From an uncultured SAR116 cluster alpha proteobacterium (lineage in GTDB: Bacteria; Pseudomonadota; Alphaproteobacteria; Puniceispirillales; Marisalimonadaceae), in NCBI GenBank assembly GCA_902619615.1, contig CACNFD010000011.1, positions 1 to 64,000 on the forward strand: a stretch of 64,000 nt of DNA. Direction: 5' to 3'. Under the pieces are notes generated by a model. That model was given only the letters and a program-made list of their open reading frames with translations. It searched no databases and had not been told where the DNA came from. Below are positions 25,249 through 34,117 of the stretch, one piece after another. Positions within the stretch are counted from its first letter, which is position 1. Every line of letters begins with the position of its first letter. Position numbers and translations under genes: made by a program.

Positions 25249-26382
25249 ATGAAAAATAATATACAAAAAGAATTATTAGATCTACTTAAACAAATTATTG
25301 AAATTGATACATGTTATCCTCCTGGAAGTAGTAAAGTTTTTGCGAAGTTTGTGACCTCATATCTTAAAAACAGTGGATTACGAATAAAATCATATGGTGT
25401 TGATAAAGAAAAAATAAATATTTGTGTTTCGAATTATAAAGGACCAAAAAAATCAATAGTTTTTAATTCTCATATTGATACTGTCAGACCAATATCAAGT
25501 GAATGGAAAACAAACCCTTTTGATTTAAAAGTAGAAAAAAATTATTCATTCGGGCTAGGAGCAGTTAATTGTAAAGGAAGTGCAGCAGTTCATTTATATT
25601 TAGCAAAAAATTTTAAAAGACTTTTTCCAAATATCAAAGAAAATATAGATTTTACATTTGTTACTGATGAAGAAAATCTAGGACCTGATGGCACGAAATA
25701 TTTAAAAAAACTAAAAGTTATAAAACCTCATACCCTAATTTTAGGTGCCCCAACTAATAATAATTTCGTAATTGAAGAAAGAGGTGTCTTTTGGTTAGAG
25801 ATAAATGTTTCTGGTAAAACTTCACATGCTGGTGAACCCCACAAGGGCATTAATGCTATTCAAAAATCTGCAAAAATAATTAATGAATTAAATTTAAATT
25901 TTAAAAAACATTTAAAAAAATATAACATTGGAACTCATAAATCCACGATTAACGTTGGTATCGTATCTGGTGGAGAAAATGTGAACGTCGTCCCATCAAA
26001 AACAAGAATAGTAGTTGATAGAAGAATTACTCATAAAGAAGATGTAAAAAAAGCTTTTAATGAAATTAAAAAATTTATCCTTAAAGTTGATAAATCAGCA
26101 AAAGTGAAATTTCTTACAGGCACTAATCCTTTTAAGTCGAATAAATCAAATATTTACCTTAGGGAATTATCAAAATCCAAAGAACTGATAACTGGACAAA
26201 AATCTAAATTTTTACCCTCTATTGGAGTAAGCGATGGTAGATATTTTGCTGAAGATGATGTTAACATTATTAATATTGGTCCGGGGACAGGTTCAGAGGG
26301 TCACAAATCTAATGAAAAATTGATTAACAAGGATTTAGTTCATTATTTTCTTTTGTTAGAAAACTTTTTACTTAAGTTTTGA
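25249..26382 (+). CDS. M20-family metallopeptidase (ArgE/DapE/CPG2-like)
   Basis: A 377-residue di-zinc amidohydrolase. Metal ligands and catalytic residues are seen in NSHIDTVRP (His, Asp), VTDEENLGPDG (adjacent Glu pair), and GHKSNE near the C-terminus; SGKTSHAGEP marks the dimerisation lid domain (about 180-290). Such enzymes remove acyl groups or C-terminal residues from amino acid conjugates. It starts one base after the previous stop, so it belongs to the transporter operon, and probably processes the imported compound before or after the DUF6282-like enzyme. The exact substrate is unknown. Confidence 0.9.
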   Translation: MKNNIQKELLDLLKQIIEIDTCYPPGSSKVFAKFVTSYLKNSGLRIKSYGVDKEKINICVSNYKGPKKSIVFNSHIDTVRPISSEWKTNPFDLKVEKNYSFGLGAVNCKGSAAVHLYLAKNFKRLFPNIKENIDFTFVTDEENLGPDGTKYLKKLKVIKPHTLILGAPTNNNFVIEERGVFWLEINVSGKTSHAGEPHKGINAIQKSAKIINELNLNFKKHLKKYNIGTHKSTINVGIVSGGENVNVVPSKTRIVVDRRITHKEDVKKAFNEIKKFILKVDKSAKVKFLTGTNPFKSNKSNIYLRELSKSKELITGQKSKFLPSIGVSDGRYFAEDDVNIINIGPGTGSEGHKSNEKLINKDLVHYFLLLENFLLKF

Positions 26383-26415
26383 ACTAATTAATTTTAATTT
26401 TGGGGATGAATAAAT

Positions 26416-27891
26416 ATGAAAAAATACAACCATTTTGTTAATGGAAAAGAAATGTTACCAAATGGTGGTGAATATTTTGAAACTGAGAATCCGTATACAT
26501 GTGAAAAATGGGCTGAGATTGCAAAAGGTAATGCTTATGATGTTGATATAGCTGTAAATGTTGCAAAAGAAGTTTTTGAAAATAACTGGTCCAAAACAAA
26601 ACCAACCGAAAGAGGTAAATTATTAGTTCGATTAGCAGAACTTGTAGAACGAGATGCTCAGAAATTAGGAGAAATTGAAGTTCAAGATAACGGAAAACTT
26701 ATAGCAGAAATGGGAGCACAAACTAAATATCTTGCAGAATGGTATAGATATTTTGGCGGACTAGCTGATAAAGTTGAAGGAGCTGTGTTACCGTCAGACA
26801 AACCTGGTATTTTCAACTTTACAAAATATGAGCCGTTTGGTGTTGTTGGTATGATAACGGCATGGAATTCACCTTTATTACTTTTATCTTGGAAACTTGC
26901 TCCTGCACTTGCAGCTGGCAATACTGCTGTAGTAAAACCTTCCGAATTTACATCAGCTTCTACTTTAGAGTTTATGAAATTAATATCAGAAGCAGGTTTT
27001 CCTGACGGTGTTGTTAATTGCGTTACAGGCATGGGTGTTGAAGTCGGACAACCACTTGTCGAACATAAAAATATTTCAAAAATTGCATTTACAGGATCAG
27101 ATATTTCTGGACAGAAAATTTATGAAACTGCCGCAAAAAAAATAATGCCTGTATCTTTAGAATTAGGTGGAAAATCACCTAATATTGTTTTTGAGGATGC
27201 TGATTTTGAGGCAGCTATTATGGGTGTAATTTCAGGAATATTTGCTGCAACAGGCCAAACATGTATAGCTGGATCTCGACTTTTAGTTCAAGATTCAATA
27301 TATGAGAAGTTTGTTGAAAGACTTGTAAAGGTTGCGAGTGAGGCAAAAATTGGAGACCCTATGTCTTTAGACACTCATGTTGGCCCTGTAACAACTAAAC
27401 CGCAATTTGAAAAAATAATGAGCTACATTGATATTGCAAAATCTGAGGGAGCAAAGTGTCTTTTAGGTGGTAAAGCATATTCTGGCACAGATGTAAAAGG
27501 TAATAGATTTGTAGAACCAACAATTTTTACCGACGTTAATAATGATATGAGAATAGCACAAGAAGAAGTTTTTGGACCGGTATTATCTATAATTCGTTTT
27601 AAAGATGAAGATGAAGCTATCAAAATTGGAAATGATGTAATTTTTGGATTAGCTGCCGGCGTTTGGACTAATGACATTGGAAGAGCCTTAAGAATGTCTG
27701 ATGCACTCAGGGCTGGTACAGTTTGGGTTAACACTTATAGAGCTGTAAGTTTTATGTCTCCATTTGGTGGTTATAAAAGATCAGGCAGAGGAAGAGAAAG
27801 TGGACAAGAATCCATTAAAGAATTTTTACAAACAAAGTCTGTTTGGATAGCCGAAAAAACTTCTGTGTCTAATCCTTTTATAATAAGGTAA
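26416..27891 (+). CDS. Aldehyde dehydrogenase (NAD(P)-dependent)
   Basis: A 491-residue enzyme with all the standard ALDH landmarks: catalytic Cys in TGQTCIAGS, catalytic Glu in SLELGGKSPN, the NAD-binding KPSEFT and TGSDISG segments, and the C-terminal PFGGYKRSGRGRESG. It resembles betaine/semialdehyde dehydrogenases and hydroxybenzoate-type ALDHs more than methylmalonate semialdehyde dehydrogenase. As the last gene of the operon it would oxidise the aldehyde made by the upstream pathway, for example a 2-oxoglutarate semialdehyde if the hydroxyproline idea is right. That substrate is unproven. GGGGATGAA just upstream supplies the ribosome-binding site. Confidence 0.92.
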   Translation: MKKYNHFVNGKEMLPNGGEYFETENPYTCEKWAEIAKGNAYDVDIAVNVAKEVFENNWSKTKPTERGKLLVRLAELVERDAQKLGEIEVQDNGKLIAEMGAQTKYLAEWYRYFGGLADKVEGAVLPSDKPGIFNFTKYEPFGVVGMITAWNSPLLLLSWKLAPALAAGNTAVVKPSEFTSASTLEFMKLISEAGFPDGVVNCVTGMGVEVGQPLVEHKNISKIAFTGSDISGQKIYETAAKKIMPVSLELGGKSPNIVFEDADFEAAIMGVISGIFAATGQTCIAGSRLLVQDSIYEKFVERLVKVASEAKIGDPMSLDTHVGPVTTKPQFEKIMSYIDIAKSEGAKCLLGGKAYSGTDVKGNRFVEPTIFTDVNNDMRIAQEEVFGPVLSIIRFKDEDEAIKIGNDVIFGLAAGVWTNDIGRALRMSDALRAGTVWVNTYRAVSFMSPFGGYKRSGRGRESGQESIKEFLQTKSVWIAEKTSVSNPFIIR

Positions 27892-28031
27892 ATAATCATA
27901 ATTTTTGAAAAGAAAATTTTTAAATGAAATAATTTTTTGGTATATATTTGATATTCAAATTTTTTACTAAAATTTTATAAAATTTATATTATATTCAGCT
28001 AATTATTTTATAAAACTATGGAATTATTTTT

Positions 28032-28685
28032 ATGACTACAATTTTTTTTGGTTCAATAGGAAGTATTGTTGAAACTTCAGAAATACAACGAAAAGCATTT
28101 AATAAAGCTTTTCAAAAATTTGGATTAGACTGGTATTGGAACGTTGGCAATTATATCAATATGATTCAAAAACCAGGAGGTATTAAAAGAATAAAAAAAT
28201 ATTCAAAGTCTAATCTTTCAAAGATCGAAATAATGGAAATTTATAATTTAAAAATAAAATATTTTAATGAATATTGTATAAAGAATTTAAAACCAAGATC
28301 AGGCGTGGTAGATGTGATCAAATTCTCAAAAGATAATAAAATCAAGATAGGTTTTATTACAACTACTTCCAAAGAGACGATTGATATAATTAAGAATAAT
28401 TTGTCTAAACATATTAACTTTGATAAATTTGATATTATTACTTATGATAAACACTCTAAAAGAAGAAAACCTTACCCAGACATTTATGACTATGCTATTA
28501 GTGAACTGAAGTCAAAAAAATCAAAAACGTTAGCAATAGAAGACACATTAAGCAGTGTTCAATCTGCGAGATCTGCTAACATTAAAACTATTTTCTTTCC
28601 TGGTGAGTATGCAGTTTATAATAACAGTGAAAAAGTTTCGTCAAACATTTTTGAAGATGTTAGAAATTTTTTTGAAAAAAATTAA
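28032..28685 (+). CDS. CbbY-like HAD-superfamily protein lacking the catalytic DxD (probable pseudoenzyme)
   Basis: A 217-residue protein that follows the CbbY/beta-phosphoglucomutase pattern: LDWYWNVGNYINMI..GGIKRIKKY (cap domain, about 35-60), motif II in IGFITTTSKE, motif III lysine in KRRKPYPDIY, and motif IV in AIEDTLSSVQSA. Motif I, normally FDxDGT, reads F6-G7-S8-I9-G10-S11, so the aspartate nucleophile and the acid/base aspartate are both absent. A phosphatase or mutase reaction by the usual mechanism is thus not possible. It sits 8 bases before a sugar ABC ATPase and heads that operon, so it may bind a phosphosugar as a sensor. The other motifs remain intact, arguing against simple decay. 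Confidence 0.85.
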   Translation: MTTIFFGSIGSIVETSEIQRKAFNKAFQKFGLDWYWNVGNYINMIQKPGGIKRIKKYSKSNLSKIEIMEIYNLKIKYFNEYCIKNLKPRSGVVDVIKFSKDNKIKIGFITTTSKETIDIIKNNLSKHINFDKFDIITYDKHSKRRKPYPDIYDYAISELKSKKSKTLAIEDTLSSVQSARSANIKTIFFPGEYAVYNNSEKVSSNIFEDVRNFFEKN

Positions 28686-28693
28686 CTTTAGAA

Positions 28694-29746
28694 ATGGCTA
28701 AAGTTGAATTAAATAATATTTCAAAAGTATGGGGAAATTTCGTTGCAGTAGATAACTTTGATTTGACTATAAAGGATGAAGAGTTTTTGGTTCTACTCGG
28801 CCCATCTGGATGTGGTAAAACTACAACAATGAGAATGATAGCAGGTCTGGAAGAAATAACTTCAGGAACTATTAAAATCAATGATATTATTGTGAATAAT
28901 TTAGAACCTAAAGACAGAGATGTTTCAATGGTTTTTCAATCCTACGGTCTTTATCCAAACATGACTGTATATGAAAATGTAAGGTTTCCATTGAAAATAA
29001 GAAAAATAGAAAGTTCGTTACATGAAAATTTAATAATGAATGCTCTAAATATGTTAGAATTAAAAGATTTTATGAATAGGAAACCAGCAGAATTATCAGG
29101 CGGACAAAAGCAACGTGTTGCGCTAGCAAGAGCACTTGTTAGAACTCCAAATCTTTTTTTAATGGACGAACCTTTGTCAAACCTAGACGCAAAATTAAGA
29201 GTATCAACAAGAGCACAAATTAAGCATCTACAAAATGAACTTAAAATTACCACAGTTTATGTAACACATGATCAAGTTGAAGCCATGACACTTGCGGACA
29301 GAGTTGTTGTTATGAATAATGGAAAAATTCAACAAGTTGCTCCCCCCCAAGAAATTTACAATAATCCACTAAATACCTTTGTAGCTTCTTTTATAGGTAA
29401 TCCTGCGATGAATCTTGTGGATATTAATTTAAAAAATCAAAATATTACTAATAATGATTTTCAACTCTCCAAATTAAAAATGAAAGACGGAAAATATATT
29501 TTAGGATTTAGAGCTGAAGATGCGAGAATTGAGGAAAATGGAAATTTCAGTGGATCTATATATTCAATCGAACATCTCGGAGATGTCACATTAGTTACAT
29601 TTAAATTAAAAAATAATTTAATACACGTAAAAGCGTCTAACAATTTTAGAGCAAACATTGGTGACTATATTTCAGTAAAAATACCTATAAAAAAATGTCA
29701 TCTTTTTGATTTTAAGAATGGAAAACGTTTAAATTTAGTCTTATAA
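28694..29746 (+). CDS. Sugar ABC transporter ATP-binding protein (UgpC/MalK type)
   Basis: A 350-residue ATPase with Walker A GPSGCGKTTT, Q-loop VFQSYGLYPNMTV, signature LSGGQKQR, Walker B LFLMDEP and D-loop SNLDAKLR, then H-loop VTHDQVEAM. The C-terminal part (about 235-350) is the TOBE/MalK-like regulatory domain (LGFRAEDARI, VTLVTFKLKNNLIHVKA). It powers a CUT1-type importer with the binding protein and two permeases encoded downstream. The HAD-like gene precedes it by 8 bases. The transported sugar or polyol cannot be inferred. Confidence 0.93.
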   Translation: MAKVELNNISKVWGNFVAVDNFDLTIKDEEFLVLLGPSGCGKTTTMRMIAGLEEITSGTIKINDIIVNNLEPKDRDVSMVFQSYGLYPNMTVYENVRFPLKIRKIESSLHENLIMNALNMLELKDFMNRKPAELSGGQKQRVALARALVRTPNLFLMDEPLSNLDAKLRVSTRAQIKHLQNELKITTVYVTHDQVEAMTLADRVVVMNNGKIQQVAPPQEIYNNPLNTFVASFIGNPAMNLVDINLKNQNITNNDFQLSKLKMKDGKYILGFRAEDARIEENGNFSGSIYSIEHLGDVTLVTFKLKNNLIHVKASNNFRANIGDYISVKIPIKKCHLFDFKNGKRLNLVL

Positions 29747-29842
29747 AAATTAATTAAATATGTTAAAAAAACATACACGTCAATTTAAGTAATCTTCAAA
29801 TCTTGAAACATCAATGATGTTTATTTAACAGTGGGAGTAAAA

Positions 29843-31117
29843 ATGTCAAATAAACCAATTTTTTTTATAATAATATTAATCTTAGCTGCTGGTGGTATTT
29901 ACTTTTTTTCTAAAGATCAAATTAATGTAGCGTTGAAAAGTGATGTTGACGGGAAGTGCAATATAGAGGCTAGAGTTAGTATTATTGGAAATGAGTTTCC
30001 TGCTATTCAAACAATAGGAAAAGGTGTAAAAAATTGTGTTGGTGCAGTTGTTAAAACTAACTTGACAGCTGATCATCAAAAAATAAATGTAGCTGGAATG
30101 AGTAGTGAACCAGCGGAATACACATCAGCAATTGTGGCAAACACTTCAATTATTCCTTTATTAAATAATGATTTGATAAGACCCTTAGATAATTTAGTTA
30201 AAAGTTATGGTAATAAACTAAAAACAAAGCAATTAATAACAATAAATGGAAAGGTAATGGCCGTAGCTTTTATGGCTAATGCTCAACATTTGATTTATAG
30301 AAAGGATATTTTAGAAAAGTTAAATTTATCGACACCAAAAACTTACGAAGAAATGCTTTTAGCAGCAAAAAAAATTCGAGAAGCGGGACTTTCTAATTAC
30401 CCAATAGGTGGTGCTTACAAAGCAGGTTGGAATTTAGCACAAGAATTTAATAACATGTTTATAGGATATGGAGGCAAACACTTTAAAGAAAATACAGCTG
30501 AACCTAATGTAAATTCTGACGCTGGTATTAATGCACTAAACATGATGAAATCACTATCTGAATTCATGAACCCAGATTTTTTAACTCATGATAGTAATAC
30601 AACTACTGCAGAATTTCGTGCTGGTAATGTTATCATGATGAATATGTGGGGAAGCAGAGTTGCAACCCTTACAAATGCTGAAGGTGTTACTGACGAAATT
30701 AAGAATGGGACAGATATTTCAGGTCCACTAACTGTAGGAGGAGGTACAATTCCTGCATCTACACTTTTTTGGGATGGTTGGACTATAGCAAAGAATATTA
30801 ATGATAAAGAAGCCGAAGCAACATTCAAGGCTATGATTCATGCTATTGATCCTTTAATTATTAAAGATGAAAATGTGAAAAATGAAGCGGTATGGCTTAT
30901 AGATGGTTACACCCCTACAAACACTGCACGTGGAGTTTTTTCTGCAGTTGAAATGAAAACAAAACCATACCCAATGCTCCCTTACATTGGTCTAATGCAT
31001 TCTGCTATAGGTGCAGAATTAGCAGATTTTATGCAAAATAAAGAAGATGCAAAAAAAACCTTATCAGATATTGAAGATGCTTATCGAGCAGCTGCAAAAG
31101 AGAAAGGCTTCTTGTAA
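29843..31117 (+). CDS. Family 1 extracellular sugar-binding protein of an ABC transporter
   Basis: A 424-residue binding protein with an N-terminal hydrophobic helix (about 4-20, FFIIIILILAAGGIYF) acting as signal or anchor; no clear cleavage motif is seen. Typical SBP_bac_1 features follow: LIYRKDILEKLNLSTPKTYEEM (about 150-172), AGNVIMMNMWGSR, and TLFWDGWTIAKN. The ATG at 29843 has GGGAG six bases upstream; the GTG at 29831 would add four residues. The ligand is probably a sugar or polyol, by association with MalK-type ATPase and MalF/MalG-like permeases. Confidence 0.9.
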   Translation: MSNKPIFFIIILILAAGGIYFFSKDQINVALKSDVDGKCNIEARVSIIGNEFPAIQTIGKGVKNCVGAVVKTNLTADHQKINVAGMSSEPAEYTSAIVANTSIIPLLNNDLIRPLDNLVKSYGNKLKTKQLITINGKVMAVAFMANAQHLIYRKDILEKLNLSTPKTYEEMLLAAKKIREAGLSNYPIGGAYKAGWNLAQEFNNMFIGYGGKHFKENTAEPNVNSDAGINALNMMKSLSEFMNPDFLTHDSNTTTAEFRAGNVIMMNMWGSRVATLTNAEGVTDEIKNGTDISGPLTVGGGTIPASTLFWDGWTIAKNINDKEAEATFKAMIHAIDPLIIKDENVKNEAVWLIDGYTPTNTARGVFSAVEMKTKPYPMLPYIGLMHSAIGAELADFMQNKEDAKKTLSDIEDAYRAAAKEKGFL

Positions 31118-31163
31118 CATTAACTACCTTAAATTATAGGTTTAAATATTTTGATTATATTTA

Positions 31164-32189
31164 ATGAAACATAAAACTTTCTTTTGGTTTATACTTCCCA
31201 CATTTTTGGCAATGTTTGTTTTTATTTTTTTGCCAATAATATCAACTGTATTACAATCTATTCACACACCACATGATAAGATACTAATTACCACAGAAAA
31301 TTGTGACCCCTTTGGTTGTAAAAAAGTGACAACTTTAGATCATGATGCAATTAACAAATTAAAAAGAAACGAACCACTAGGAAAGTTTGTCGGTTTAGAA
31401 ATTTATTTTGATAGAGGTCACCTAGCAATAAAAAATGTAAATAAACTTTGGCAAAATAATGATAGCATATCACAATTTTTAACCTCTTTATACGATTTGC
31501 CATTCTACAAAGCTCTTTTTTTTACACTTACTTTTACATTCACTGTAACTCCAATAATGCTTATATTAGGATTTTTGATTGCTTTGGCGGTTAATAATAT
31601 TAATCAAAAATTACGAGGAATGGTTATTTTTTTTTCCTTATTACCTATGATTGTAACACCTCTTATAGGGTCTATAATTTTATTTTGGATGATTGACTCA
31701 AGAGGAATTATTGGAACCCTCATCCAATGGATGTTTAACGACCCTTTCCTCTCACTTAAGGCTTCAACATTGCTCACATGGATAATGCTAATAGTTTATG
31801 GAGTTTGGCATGCAATTCCTTTTTCGTTTATAGTCTTTTATGCTGGTTTGCAGACAGTTCCAAAAGATCAAATTGAATCTGCAAGAATTGACGGCGCAAG
31901 CAAATTTCAAGAAATAATATACATTACTTTACCTCACTTGATACCTTTAATAACGTTTGTAACTTTAATACAGCTTATGGACAATTTTAGAGTGTTTGAA
32001 CCAATAGTTGGCTTCAATGCAGAAGCTCATGCAACTTCACTTAGTTGGATAATTTTTAATGATCTTGGAGGTGAAACTCGCCAACTTTCCTCAGCGGCTT
32101 CGAGCTCAATTTTAACAATCTTAGGTATAAGTATTTTATTGTTGCCAATTTTAATACGAACATGGAAGGATTTTTATTTCAAAAAATGA
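31164..32189 (+). CDS. Sugar ABC transporter permease 1 (MalF-like)
   Basis: A 341-residue inner-membrane protein with about six helices. The first helix is followed by a periplasmic loop of about 75 residues (from about 34 to 110), longer than in most CUT1 permeases, with two cysteines (NCDPFGC) that could form a disulfide. The EAA loop ESARIDGASKFQEIIYITLP lies at about 240-260 and contacts the ATPase. The stop overlaps the next permease's ATG (ATGA), indicating coupled translation. It pairs with the downstream permease to form the channel. Confidence 0.92.
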   Translation: MKHKTFFWFILPTFLAMFVFIFLPIISTVLQSIHTPHDKILITTENCDPFGCKKVTTLDHDAINKLKRNEPLGKFVGLEIYFDRGHLAIKNVNKLWQNNDSISQFLTSLYDLPFYKALFFTLTFTFTVTPIMLILGFLIALAVNNINQKLRGMVIFFSLLPMIVTPLIGSIILFWMIDSRGIIGTLIQWMFNDPFLSLKASTLLTWIMLIVYGVWHAIPFSFIVFYAGLQTVPKDQIESARIDGASKFQEIIYITLPHLIPLITFVTLIQLMDNFRVFEPIVGFNAEAHATSLSWIIFNDLGGETRQLSSAASSSILTILGISILLLPILIRTWKDFYFKK

Positions 32190-33055
32190 TCAAATATTTT
32201 AAAATAAAAAATATATCCATATATTTACTTATATTTTTATGGTTGACACTTGCATCTTTTCCTTTCATGTGGACATTTTGGGGTTCTTTTAAAGTAGAGC
32301 TTGATTTTTTTTCTATTTCTAATTGGTATAATGCAGTTGTTGGCAAAAACACCTTTGAAACCTACGAAACTAATTTTACAGGAGCAGGTTATATAGGTGC
32401 ATGGGTCCAAGAAGAATTTTGGAGATCTGTTTTAAATTCTGCAATAGTATGTTTTTTTGTAGTGACAACTTCACTTACAATAGGAACTTTAGGAGCTTAT
32501 GCTCTTTCAAGATCTAACTATAAATATACGTTTTGGTTACTAATTGTTGCTTTAATCTTCAGGGCTATGCCTCCAATAACACTTGTGGCAGGTTATTTGC
32601 CAGCCTTTTTTGAATGGAACATTTGGGGTATATTGCCCACTACAATAATAGTTCTTGTTGCAATTAACCAACCTTTTACTCTTTGGATGTTGTATTCTTT
32701 TTTTCTAAAAATACCAAAAGAACTTGACGAGAGTGCTAAAATCGATGGGTGCACACAATTTCAGGCATTCAGGTATGTTATAATTCCTGTTATGTGGCCT
32801 GGCGTTATAACTGCAGGACTATTTAGTTTTTTACTTGCATACAATGACTTTGCAGTAACATCACTTCTACTATCAGACGAAAATAGAACAATGATACCTA
32901 AAATTGCTGCTTTTTTAGGGACCACTTATACAGAAGGAAACATAATGTTTGCAGTAGCAGCAGTTATTTCTGCAACAGTCCCCTTGTTTTTTTTGGTAAT
33001 GTTTTTTCAAAAAAAGATTGTAAGTGGTCTTGTACAGGGTGCCGTCAAAGGGTAA
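32186..33055 (+). CDS. Sugar ABC transporter permease 2 (MalG-like)
   Basis: A 289-residue inner-membrane protein with six predicted helices and the EAA loop ELDESAKIDGCTQFQAFRYV at about 175-195. It also has an extended first periplasmic loop (about 30-85). I chose the ATG at 32186, which overlaps the upstream stop as ATGA; an ATG at 32162 would add eight residues deeper in the previous gene. It completes the CUT1-type importer and is the last gene of that operon, convergent with the ATP-grasp gene. Confidence 0.92.
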   Translation: MIKYFKIKNISIYLLIFLWLTLASFPFMWTFWGSFKVELDFFSISNWYNAVVGKNTFETYETNFTGAGYIGAWVQEEFWRSVLNSAIVCFFVVTTSLTIGTLGAYALSRSNYKYTFWLLIVALIFRAMPPITLVAGYLPAFFEWNIWGILPTTIIVLVAINQPFTLWMLYSFFLKIPKELDESAKIDGCTQFQAFRYVIIPVMWPGVITAGLFSFLLAYNDFAVTSLLLSDENRTMIPKIAAFLGTTYTEGNIMFAVAAVISATVPLFFLVMFFQKKIVSGLVQGAVKG

Positions 33056-33112
33056 TTATAAACTAATTTGTTTTTAAAAATTTTATCAATCTCTAATAGT
33101 AAATCTAAAATT

Positions 33113-34117
33113 TTAAAAGTTGACTAATGCATCACTCCACACTTTATCTATAATTTTTACTAAGTCTTGTCCCCCTGCTAATAACATTTTTGAGATCATA
33201 CTTGCTTTGCTAAATGACCAAAAAAGACCAGCTTCAAGAAAAATTGGCTCATTTGTACGTTTATCAATTCTAAAATCAAAAAGTGAGTAATGACGTGCTC
33301 CAATAGATTTATGAGCTAAAATTGCAGAAGAAATAATTTTATTTTTAAGTTTATCATCCACTACAGCTGGACATATTGTTTCTAACAAAGTATTCGAAGC
33401 TTGTTGATATGGGACATCATTATTTTTTATGTCCAGTTTATCTTCAATTTTCCTAATCGGATTAGTCTCGCTTACTGGATACTCAATCATCTCAGGAACA
33501 TAAAATTCACTGTCATGTTCTATTACAGCTACTCTGATTTCACGACCTGGTATATATTCTTCAGCTAAAATATCACCATACTTTCTTTGTAAAAAAGTAA
33601 CTGTATCTCTATACTGGTCTTTTTTATAAATCAATCTTACTCCAGTAGAATTATCTTGAAAATTTGGTTTTAAAATGACAGGAAATTTAAGTTTTGGTAT
33701 TTGATTGTTTTTGATTAATAAACCGTTAGGAACTCTAACACCAGCCTTTTTAACTAATTTTTTAGTCTTGTCTTTATTAATCGATAAGGTCATTATTTTG
33801 CCTGTAGAGCCAACAAGAGGCAAACCAAGATTATTTTCAAAATAATTTCTATACTTTGTCATTCCGTCATAACAAAATAAATGTGGAACAATAAGAGATT
33901 TTGGAGGAATAATATTTATCAATTGATTAAATTTTACTAATTTCCAATTAGAATTTTTCATAAAATAAAAATTTTTTTTTGGATCAACTTTGATAAATGA
34001 TTGCTCCCAACTTGGAGGTAGTAAAATATTTTTTGAGTATATTAAAGAAAGATTAAAAAAAAAATCGTTTGTTGGAGATCCACATAGATGAATAACATGT
34101 CTATTTATATTTTTCAT
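33113..34117 (-). CDS. ATP-grasp ligase, D-Ala-D-Ala ligase-like
   Basis: A 334-residue protein with an unusual N-terminal domain (1-110) and an ATP-grasp core. Core signs are FPVILKPNFQDNSTGVRLI (ATP-binding lysine and small loop), ILAEEYIPGREIRVAVI, and FDFRIDKRTNEPIFLEAG, where Asp and Glu ligate magnesium, matching D-alanine-D-alanine ligase family proteins. They join two carboxyl/amine substrates through an acyl phosphate. The N-terminal domain does not look like true Ddl, so the substrate is unknown. Its start overlaps the stop of the phosphatidylcholine synthase gene by 4 bases, implying coupled expression and perhaps a lipid-related role. Confidence 0.82.
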   Translation of the reverse strand: MKNINRHVIHLCGSPTNDFFFNLSLIYSKNILLPPSWEQSFIKVDPKKNFYFMKNSNWKLVKFNQLINIIPPKSLIVPHLFCYDGMTKYRNYFENNLGLPLVGSTGKIMTLSINKDKTKKLVKKAGVRVPNGLLIKNNQIPKLKFPVILKPNFQDNSTGVRLIYKKDQYRDTVTFLQRKYGDILAEEYIPGREIRVAVIEHDSEFYVPEMIEYPVSETNPIRKIEDKLDIKNNDVPYQQASNTLLETICPAVVDDKLKNKIISSAILAHKSIGARHYSLFDFRIDKRTNEPIFLEAGLFWSFSKASMISKMLLAGGQDLVKIIDKVWSDALVNF

